From positions 1 through 13,352 of the forward strand of contig CALDOC010000589.1 in the NCBI GenBank assembly GCA_937914675.1: a stretch of 13,352 bases of DNA. The letters are read 5' to 3'. A model generated the notes under the pieces. It had not been told where the DNA came from, did no database searches, and saw nothing but the letters and a program-made list of their open reading frames with translations. The position numbers and the translations under genes are program-made. Shown piece by piece: positions 6,828-12,065 of this stretch (within the stretch, counting starts at the first letter, position 1; every line of letters begins with the position of its first letter). The DNA comes from an uncultured Sulfurimonas sp. (GTDB lineage: Bacteria; Campylobacterota; Campylobacteria; Campylobacterales; Sulfurimonadaceae).

Positions 6828-7247
6828 ATGTACGAATGGGTTCTTTGGTTTCATGTGATTTCGTTTATTTCGTGGTTTGCGGTCTTGTTTTATTTGCCTA
6901 GGCTTTACGTTTATCATGCGGAAAACATAAATAACGCCGGTTTTGTTGAAGTAGTGAAAATTCAAGAAATGAAACTTTTTAAATATATTGGCGTTCCTTC
7001 TATGTGGGCTACAATTTTGAGTGGCTCCACTCTTATCTACATGATAGGTTTTAGTGGAGGATGGCTTCATGCGAAACTCTTTTTTTTAGTTTTATTAGTT
7101 ATTTATTTTTTCTCATTGGATAAATATAGAAAAGAATTTTTAGAAGATAGATGTACAAAAAGTGGTAAATTTTTTAGATTTTATAATGAAGTGCCAACAA
7201 TTCTTATGTTACTAATTGTAGCGATGGTGGTTATAAAACCCTTTTAA
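6828..7247 (+). CDS. hemJ: Protoporphyrinogen IX oxidase, HemJ type
   Basis: HemJ is the membrane-embedded enzyme that oxidises protoporphyrinogen IX to protoporphyrin IX, the penultimate step of heme synthesis, in bacteria lacking HemG or HemY. The 139-residue product has four hydrophobic segments (about 4-24, 52-74, 80-98, 120-137). Conserved family features are visible: His9 in WFHVISFISWFA, YLPRLYVYH (22-30), GWLHAKL (78-84) and FYNEVPT...KPF at the C-terminus. AAAGGA at 6815-6820, overlapping the stop codon of the preceding gene, lies 7 bases before the ATG. With hemB in the same window it fits a complete heme pathway feeding the cytochromes of this organism. Confidence 0.88.
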   Translation: MYEWVLWFHVISFISWFAVLFYLPRLYVYHAENINNAGFVEVVKIQEMKLFKYIGVPSMWATILSGSTLIYMIGFSGGWLHAKLFFLVLLVIYFFSLDKYRKEFLEDRCTKSGKFFRFYNEVPTILMLLIVAMVVIKPF

Positions 7248-7270
7248 GAGTATATAGGCTTTCTGTACGC

Positions 7271-7305
7271 TAAATTTGTTTATAATGTTAAATCAAACAA
7301 ATTTA
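7271..7305 (+). promoter_or_regulatory. 11-bp inverted repeat bracketing a TATAAT box
   Basis: TAAATTTGTTT (7271-7281) and AAACAAATTTA (7295-7305) are perfect inverted copies separated by 13 bases. A consensus -10, TATAAT (7281-7286), starts at the end of the left arm. The right arm ends at the first base of the AGGAG ribosome binding site (7305-7309). This geometry suits a repressor operator on the promoter of the gene at 7316. As RNA it could also hide the ribosome binding site in longer transcripts coming from hemJ. Confidence 0.55.
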
Positions 7306-7315
7306 GGAGCGGATA

Positions 7316-7756
7316 ATGAATAGAAAAGATATATTATACTCGGTTTTAATAACCGTTTCCTTAGCGTTGAATCCACTGAGCGCTATGACTCTAACTCTAG
7401 TAACTCAACAACAAACAAATACTTTGTCGGCTACAATCGCTCAAAATCTTTATAGCAGGGGTTTGGATGAAGAAGCGGCGCAAAGAATCTCCAAAGAGTT
7501 TTTCGAAGATAAAGAAGAACTCTTTTCTTTTATGTTGAAAAATTTAGCTAATGGATGCGGCGTTTTAAGCGAGCAAGAAATTTTGGAGCATATTAGTAGC
7601 CAAGCGCTAAAGAAAGCTAGAATAAGGTTGGATTCATACTCATCTTTAGTGAGCATGGTTCAAAAGATAAAAAATCAAGTGGCGTCTAAAGAGACGCTTT
7701 TGGAATTGCAAAACATTGCGACTAAAAACACTCTTTTTTCTAAATACGTCACTTAA
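7316..7756 (+). CDS. Small exported protein of unknown function
   Basis: I do not recognise this 146-residue protein. Residues 1-23 form a signal peptide (hydrophobic core 7-19, likely cleavage after LSA at 21-23), so it should be periplasmic. The mature part is predicted to be almost entirely helical, with several charged amphipathic helices (40-75, 85-105, 107-142). It has a single cysteine (81) and no lipobox. AGGAG (7305-7309) sits 6 bases before the ATG, giving strong start support. It has its own promoter bracketed by an inverted repeat. It converges on der with only 6 bases between the stop codons and no terminator between them, so the two transcripts probably overlap. Confidence 0.75.
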   Translation: MNRKDILYSVLITVSLALNPLSAMTLTLVTQQQTNTLSATIAQNLYSRGLDEEAAQRISKEFFEDKEELFSFMLKNLANGCGVLSEQEILEHISSQALKKARIRLDSYSSLVSMVQKIKNQVASKETLLELQNIATKNTLFSKYVT

Positions 7757-7762
7757 ACGAGA

Positions 7763-9241
7763 TTATTTCACGCCACGTTTTTTAGCTTTGAAAAGCACTG
7801 GCGACCCCGTAAAGTTGAACGCTTCTCGAAGTTTGTTCGTAAGGTATCTTCTGTAAGTGAAGTGGAGACCTTTTGGGTTGTTCATGACTATGGCGATTTT
7901 TGGCGGTCTCGTCTCATATTGCGTCGCGTAGTAGATGCGTATGACTTGTCCGTGCATGCTTGGAAGAGTATGGCGTCTTAGAGCTTTTTCTATAACTTCG
8001 TTTAGCTGAGACGTAGTAATTCTTTGTGAATAGTTTTCGTTTATTTCTAAAATCATGTCGTGAAGCTTGTCAACTCTTTGGTGAGAAAGAGCGGAAAGAG
8101 TTATGATGGGAGCGTACGCTAAAAACTTAAATCTATCGCGAACTTCTAAAATGATTTTATCATGTTCGTCTCGTTTAGAAATATCCCATTTGTTTAAAAC
8201 GATGATGCACGCTAGACGGTTGCTGTCAACTAGCCCAGCTATCTTCTCGTCAAGATCCAAAAATGGTTGACTCGCGTCCAAAACAACAAGCGCCATATTT
8301 GAGTTTTCAAGCATTTCCGTAGTTCTCATAAGGGCGTACTTTTCTATTCCTAGTATTTTTCCGCGACGACGAAGTCCCGCCGTGTCTACAAAGGTAAGTT
8401 GTTTGTTTTTATACTCTATGGTTTCATCAATTGGATCGATTGTCGTTCCCGCCACGCTACTAACTACGGAACGTTCTTCGCCTAAAAGCGCGTTAAGAAG
8501 AGAGCTTTTCCCAACGTTTGTACGACCAATAATCGCTATTTTAATATGGTTTACGTCATTTTCATCAAACTCTTTGATTCTATCGTTTTGACCAAAGATG
8601 GAATCGTCTTCGACTTCTTCCACATCGCTATAAAAGTATCCGTCATCCTCTTCTTCTTCATTGCGGGTATCGTTTGAAAAGAATTCTTCATCACTAATCT
8701 CCTCTTCTTGGTCCTCGTCTTCTATCGACTCTTCATCCTCTTTTATAATGTACTCATCAGGAATTTTAGCGGCGATCCACTCTAAAAGTTCAACAGTGTT
8801 TCTATTGTGAGAAACGCTTATTCCAAATATGGCGTCGGTTCCAAACTCATAATAGTCCCAAAGTCTATCTTTCATCTTGTCATTGTCAATTTTATTGACG
8901 ACGAGCGCTATCTCTTTACCCATGGATTGTAGTTCATAAAAAAGTTTTTTATCCTCGTCTTCTGGTAAACTTTTACCATCAACCATGAACAAAATAATGT
9001 CAGCTTTATACGCGGCTTTGAGTGACATCTCTTTTATTTTGTCAAAAAGTTCACACCCTTTGTCTAGTCCACCCGTATCTAAAAGTTGAGCCTCTTTGTT
9101 TATAATGATGGCTGTTCTTCGCTTAACGTCTCTCGTCGTTCCAGCTATGTCGGACGTGATGGCGTCGCGTTTTTTTACAAGACGATTAAATAGTGAGCTT
9201 TTTCCAACATTTGGACGACCAATTATGGCAATTTTTTTCAT
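7763..9241 (-). CDS. der: Ribosome-assembly GTPase Der (EngA)
   Basis: Der is an essential tandem GTPase needed for maturation of the 50S ribosomal subunit. The 492-residue product has two G domains: G1 GRPNVGKSS (8-16), G3 DTGGL (55-59) and G4 NKID (116-119) in the first; GRTNVGKSS (239-247), DTAGL (286-290) and NKWD (350-353) in the second. The KH-like C-terminal domain covers about 400-490, with PPKIAIVMNNP (446-456) and FTYRRYLTNKLREAF. The linker between the G domains (about 168-213) is long and strongly acidic, rich in Glu and Asp. That makes the protein somewhat longer than typical Der (about 430-490). The ATG is at 9239-9241, and a TATACT -10 lies at 9288-9293. Confidence 0.96.
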   Translation of the reverse strand: MKKIAIIGRPNVGKSSLFNRLVKKRDAITSDIAGTTRDVKRRTAIIINKEAQLLDTGGLDKGCELFDKIKEMSLKAAYKADIILFMVDGKSLPEDEDKKLFYELQSMGKEIALVVNKIDNDKMKDRLWDYYEFGTDAIFGISVSHNRNTVELLEWIAAKIPDEYIIKEDEESIEDEDQEEEISDEEFFSNDTRNEEEEDDGYFYSDVEEVEDDSIFGQNDRIKEFDENDVNHIKIAIIGRTNVGKSSLLNALLGEERSVVSSVAGTTIDPIDETIEYKNKQLTFVDTAGLRRRGKILGIEKYALMRTTEMLENSNMALVVLDASQPFLDLDEKIAGLVDSNRLACIIVLNKWDISKRDEHDKIILEVRDRFKFLAYAPIITLSALSHQRVDKLHDMILEINENYSQRITTSQLNEVIEKALRRHTLPSMHGQVIRIYYATQYETRPPKIAIVMNNPKGLHFTYRRYLTNKLREAFNFTGSPVLFKAKKRGVK

Positions 9242-9280
9242 GAGTAAACCTTAGAAGTGTTGATATAAAATGATTTTATT

Positions 9281-9293
9281 TTGTGGAAGTATA
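9281..9293 (-). promoter_or_regulatory. der promoter element, copy 1 of a shared 13-base sequence
   Basis: On the minus strand this reads TATACTTCCACAA, with a -10-like TATACT at 9288-9293, about 47 bases before the der start codon. The identical 13 bases recur at 11676-11688 upstream of the TerB-DnaJ gene, in the same orientation. Confidence 0.4.
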
Positions 9294-9326
9294 GCTAAAT
9301 AAGATTTGAATTAAGATTGTTTGAAG

Positions 9327-9353
9327 AAATTCTCCCCCATAAGGAGAGAATTT
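9327..9353 (-). terminator. Stem-loop at the end of the lipoprotein pair
   Basis: As minus-strand RNA, AAAUUCUCUCC pairs with GGGGAGAAUUU around a 5-base loop: 11 pairs including one U-G. The hairpin begins at the last base of the stop codon of the second lipoprotein gene, and the arm ends in UUU before C. It probably terminates the lipoprotein operon ahead of der. Confidence 0.55.
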
Positions 9354-9760
9354 TAGTCCAACACCATCCATACGTATATTTCGTTCGTCAATTTATTTTG
9401 CCAAACTTTTTCTATATGAGCGGTAATTGTCGCTGCTGCGTTGTAGTCGCTTTTTTCATTTAAAGTTGAAGTGGATTCTCCGTGAGCAAGACTTTCCTCT
9501 TTACTAATGGTAAGCTCCACCTTAACACCTTTTTGAAGAGTGAGTTCATCCAAAGCGCGAGTGATAGCAAGTTTTCTCTGACTTGACACTCTTTGATCGT
9601 AAGTTACTCCAGCCACCCCAATCGCGCCATTTTTTCCATCCTGATTTGGATTCATAATCCATGATGGCTCTTGATTTACGTATCTTGTCGGAGAGGGCTG
9701 TTCACCACAGCCCGCAAGCAATGCAATAAGTAAAAGAGCAAAAAGGAGAAAATTCTTCAT
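9353..9760 (-). CDS. LPP20-family lipoprotein, second gene of the pair
   Basis: The 135-residue product has a lipoprotein signal peptide with lipobox LAGC (15-18, lipid-modified Cys18). The mature region contains an LPP20-like domain: GAIGVAGVTYDQRVSSQRKL (45-64), a long helix ITRALDELTLQKGVKVEL, and the C-terminal strand EIYVWMVLD. LPP20 lipoproteins are common in Campylobacterota; members include Helicobacter Lpp20 and the flagellum-associated FlgP, but the role of this one cannot be assigned. Its ATG (9758-9760) shares one base with the TAA stop of the upstream gene (TAATG), and it has no strong ribosome binding site of its own. Translation is therefore probably coupled. Gly19 after the cysteine does not suggest inner-membrane retention, so outer-membrane placement is inferred. 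Confidence 0.82.
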   Translation of the reverse strand: MKNFLLFALLLIALLAGCGEQPSPTRYVNQEPSWIMNPNQDGKNGAIGVAGVTYDQRVSSQRKLAITRALDELTLQKGVKVELTISKEESLAHGESTSTLNEKSDYNAAATITAHIEKVWQNKLTNEIYVWMVLD

Positions 9761-10341
9761 TACTCTGTTGGAAATTCTTTTTCAAGACCTTCTAAAGCGT
9801 TTTTAGACTGAAATTGTTGCCACAACGCGTCGTCATTTTTCATACTGCTTTGAACGGCTTTTTGCACTTCGCCATTTATGGTACTTTGTGGAACGGTAAC
9901 TAGTAAATAGAGAGTGCCTGAAGCCGAAGTCCAAGAATCAATCCCTTTTGAACCCGACAAGTCAACTTTGGCGATTTGTTTGGAAACTGACGTTGCGACT
10001 CTGTCCACAGTCTCCGCGTCGCCAGTTCCCGTAGATCGAGTAAACGTTTCCACTTTGTCTTTTACTTGTGATTTGATTTGCTGAGCCAAGTCTGAGCGAC
10101 CGTTAGCCAAAGCGACTCTTCTCATCATCCCCATGCCAGCCGCGCTTTTCTGCGCGATGCCGACGCCTGCGTACGCGCCTTCCACCATTGGAACGCAAGT
10201 CCACTTTGGAGCTAATTGATTTTCTTGCTGGCAACGAAAATCTGGCTCAACTGGCGCGGCTGGCGCTGGAACTTCTCCACATCCCGCTACCGTTAGAGCG
10301 ACTAAACCTGCAAATACGACTGATGAAATACTTTTTTTCAT
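9760..10341 (-). CDS. LPP20-family lipoprotein, first gene of the pair
   Basis: I place the start at the ATG 10339-10341, giving 193 residues, because AAAGGA (10348-10353) lies 6 bases upstream and the signal peptide begins MKKSISSVVFAGL. The frame is open further upstream to 10434, but that extension crosses the -10 box and has no signal-peptide logic. The lipobox is VAGC (18-21) with Cys21 lipidated, followed by a Pro/Ala-rich linker (CGEVPAPAAPVEP). The domain includes AYAGVGIAQKSAAGMGMMRR, a helix LANGRSDLAQQIKSQVKDKV, and a strand TLYLLVTVPQS, as in LPP20/LPP20-like proteins. Two extra cysteines near 34-46 could form a periplasmic disulfide. It is co-transcribed with the second lipoprotein gene, which may be a partner. 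Function is unknown. Confidence 0.85.
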   Translation of the reverse strand: MKKSISSVVFAGLVALTVAGCGEVPAPAAPVEPDFRCQQENQLAPKWTCVPMVEGAYAGVGIAQKSAAGMGMMRRVALANGRSDLAQQIKSQVKDKVETFTRSTGTGDAETVDRVATSVSKQIAKVDLSGSKGIDSWTSASGTLYLLVTVPQSTINGEVQKAVQSSMKNDDALWQQFQSKNALEGLEKEFPTE

Positions 10342-10371
10342 TTTCTTTCCTTTGATTTTATTTCCGCTTAT

Positions 10372-10377
10372 ATTATA
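10372..10377 (-). promoter_or_regulatory. -10 box of the LPP20 lipoprotein operon
   Basis: On the minus strand this is a perfect TATAAT, 30 bases before the chosen ATG. TTGTTT at 10395-10400, 17 bases further upstream, is a possible -35. Its location supports the shorter lipoprotein start. Confidence 0.5.
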
Positions 10378-10448
10378 CAATCTATATCTTAAATAAACAA
10401 AATAGCATTGTAAATATTTTATTAAACAAAACATTTAGGTTACAATAA

Positions 10449-10454
10449 TATAAT
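10449..10454 (+). promoter_or_regulatory. -10 box of the phosphoribosyltransferase gene
   Basis: TATAAT overlaps the first possible ATG at 10453. Transcription should begin about 7 bases later, close to the second ATG at 10462. No Shine-Dalgarno sequence is present in either case, which suggests a leaderless transcript starting at or next to 10462. Confidence 0.4.
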
Positions 10455-10461
10455 GGCGTTT

Positions 10462-10914
10462 ATGAAATACTACGCATATAAAGATTTTAAAAAAGATACG
10501 AACGTTTTGATAAAAGAGGTCGCTAACTTTAATCCCCAATCAATAGTGGGCATTGCTCGAGGAGGGTTGACGTTGGTCCACGCCATGGCTGAGGGCTTGA
10601 ACGTAAGGGAAGTTCAAACCCTGCGTACGGAACTGTATGACAAAACTTGCAAGCGCGATTCTCTCGCCATTTTTAACTCCTGCGAGTTTGCTGATAAACA
10701 GAGAGTTTTGGTCGTCGACGACATATCCGACAGCGGAGAGACTTTGTTAGCCGTCATGAAGAGTTTAGAAGATAAATATAAGGAAGTCGAGTTTAAGTCC
10801 GCCACGCTTTTTTATAAAAAGAGTTCAGTATATGAGCCTCATTTTTGGATAAACGAGGCGGATGATTGGATAGATTTTTTTTGGGAGAGAGATTTTAAGA
10901 GTTCTATTTTTTAG
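10462..10914 (+). CDS. Type I phosphoribosyltransferase, Gpt-like
   Basis: The product (150 residues from this start) has the PRPP-binding signature of type I phosphoribosyltransferases, RVLVVDDISDSGETL, at about 81-95 in this numbering. IVGIARGGL near 28-36 forms the PPi loop. The C-terminal HFWINEADDWIDFFWERDF, with Trp residues near the end, recalls xanthine/guanine or hypoxanthine phosphoribosyltransferases of the Gpt type. It probably salvages a purine base by transferring ribose-phosphate from PRPP; the base is not determined. An ATG also exists at 10453, but a TATAAT box overlaps it, so I prefer 10462. The 3' end overlaps the convergent TerB-DnaJ gene by 11 bases (10904-10914). Confidence 0.82.
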   Translation: MKYYAYKDFKKDTNVLIKEVANFNPQSIVGIARGGLTLVHAMAEGLNVREVQTLRTELYDKTCKRDSLAIFNSCEFADKQRVLVVDDISDSGETLLAVMKSLEDKYKEVEFKSATLFYKKSSVYEPHFWINEADDWIDFFWERDFKSSIF

Positions 10915-10920
10915 ACTCTT
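10897..10920 (+). terminator. Hairpin within the overlapping ends of two convergent genes
   Basis: AAGAGTTCTA (10897-10906) and TAGACTCTT (10912-10920) pair over 9 positions with one bulged T and a 5-T loop. For plus-strand transcripts it is followed by TTTATC, so the tail reads CTCTTTTATC. Both stop codons (10904-10906 on minus, 10912-10914 on plus) lie in the stem. Confidence 0.45.
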
Positions 10921-11656
10921 TTATCATCTCGTAAGCTTGATTGATTTCTTGCGTTTTCGCGGTTGCTTCTTGCATATAAGCTTCACTTTTGCCTTGTGAT
11001 TTTATGATGTCTGGATGGTACTCGCGGACAAGCGTTCTATAGGCTTTTTTTATCACGCTTATGTCGTCGCTCTCTTTGACTCCTAAAATTTTGTAGGCGT
11101 CCCCAATGTTGGCTTTTGGCGTCATGTTGCGCGTCATTTTTTCAAATTGTTCAAAAATCGCATGGTAAGTTTTTGGGTCAAATTCCATGGCCGACGCTAT
11201 CTCTTGTAGCGCGTCGTCTTCGCCTGAACTAACCTCACCGTCAATAAAGGCGAGTTGAATCAAAAAGCCCATAAACTGCTGTTGTTTCGCTTTGTCTCGT
11301 TTGGTCGCTTCTCCCAGCGCGCTCGCTATCTTTACAAGGTCGTCGTCTCTTTTTTTCTCTTCATCGAAAATGTCTTTGAGTATGCTCTTCGTTTTTTGGG
11401 GTTCTGGAAAGACGGCTGAGATGTCGTCAAACATAATGCCAATCAATTGCGCTTCGAGCGCGTCTACTCTGCCGTCCGCCTTGGCGACTTTTGCGACAAG
11501 CGCCACAAAAAGACCAAGTTCGCTTCTTTTGAGCGATTCATGAGAGACGGAAAAATTTTTAAACGCCTCTTTTGAGTAGTCGGTGTATCTGTTGTAACTT
11601 TTGTATACATAGTAAAAAACTGCGCCAAGAAGCGCTAAAACGATTATATTTCCCAT
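10904..11656 (-). CDS. Membrane-anchored TerB-DnaJ domain co-chaperone, DjlA-like
   Basis: The 250-residue product has an N-terminal membrane segment (about 3-19). A TerB-like helical domain follows (about 45-175), containing KADGRVDALEAQLI (59-72) and FIDGEVSSGEDDAL (137-150), the acidic metal-binding-like repeats of that fold. A C-terminal J domain (about 185-250) carries the HPD motif at 214-216. The order membrane segment, TerB, DnaJ matches DjlA, which presents DnaK to the inner membrane. The HPD motif is intact, so stimulation of a DnaK ATPase is likely. GAGGA (11663-11667) lies 6 bases before the ATG, and a TATACT -10 is at 11683-11688. It overlaps the phosphoribosyltransferase gene tail to tail by 11 bases. 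Confidence 0.85.
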   Translation of the reverse strand: MGNIIVLALLGAVFYYVYKSYNRYTDYSKEAFKNFSVSHESLKRSELGLFVALVAKVAKADGRVDALEAQLIGIMFDDISAVFPEPQKTKSILKDIFDEEKKRDDDLVKIASALGEATKRDKAKQQQFMGFLIQLAFIDGEVSSGEDDALQEIASAMEFDPKTYHAIFEQFEKMTRNMTPKANIGDAYKILGVKESDDISVIKKAYRTLVREYHPDIIKSQGKSEAYMQEATAKTQEINQAYEMIKESKK

Positions 11657-11675
11657 AAAAAATCCTCATAAATAG

Positions 11676-11688
11676 TTGTGGAAGTATA
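11676..11688 (-). promoter_or_regulatory. Promoter element of the TerB-DnaJ gene, copy 2 of a shared 13-base sequence
   Basis: On the minus strand this reads TATACTTCCACAA, with TATACT at 11683-11688, 27 bases before the start codon and just upstream of the ribosome binding site. It is identical to 9281-9293 upstream of der. Confidence 0.4.
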
Positions 11689-11732
11689 CAAACTTGTAGT
11701 TAATATATGATGACGAGAATACGCGCTTACAA

Positions 11733-12038
11733 TTAAAAGTCAAATATGTCGTCTAGATTCGATTCCATATCCACACTTTCGCCGCTTAACTCTAGTTTTA
11801 AGCTATTCATATTGATAGTTTCATCTTTATTTGTATTTATAAGATTTAAAAACTCTGTAATTGTATTTGCCATAGGCGATATCTCTTTGTAGTATCTAAG
11901 AGTTAAGCAGAACATAGAAAGAGTAGACCTGAATGATATGAATAAATTTTCATTCATAGCCGTACTTGCCTGATAAATGAACTCTTGTAAGTCCTCGTTT
12001 AATTTTAGGAGTTCTTCTAAAAACATTGGTATCGCCAA
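11733..12038 (-). CDS. Small protein of unknown function, in frame with the upstream EAL-GGDEF gene
   Basis: I do not recognise this 101-residue protein. It is mostly helical, without a signal peptide or membrane segment. Residues 1-75 read as amphipathic helices (FLEELLKLNEDLQEFIYQAS), followed by an acidic tail ending in DDIFDF. The start is doubtful: TTG at 12038 and ATG at 12026 both lack a ribosome binding site. The same frame is open without a further stop back to the TGA (12066-12068) that ends the upstream cyclic-di-GMP gene, and the intervening residues (ELNAKLSISLAIP) look like normal protein. It could be expressed by coupling to the upstream gene, by readthrough of TGA, or be the broken-off tail of a longer protein. 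Confidence 0.5.
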   Translation of the reverse strand: MAIPMFLEELLKLNEDLQEFIYQASTAMNENLFISFRSTLSMFCLTLRYYKEISPMANTITEFLNLINTNKDETINMNSLKLELSGESVDMESNLDDIFDF

Positions 12039-12065
12039 AGAGATTGATAATTTTGCGTTTAGTTC

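Noticed and set aside
6813..7070. 85-codon minus-strand frame across hemJ
   Set aside because: It is antisense to the conserved HemJ reading frame and shows no protein-family features.
8382..8591. Plus-strand open frame inside der
   Set aside because: It is a shadow of the second G domain, which has all its GTPase motifs on the minus strand.
10342..10434. Upstream extension of the first LPP20 lipoprotein to 10434
   Set aside because: The extension would bury the signal peptide, crosses a perfect -10 box, and the internal ATG at 10341 has an ideal ribosome binding site.
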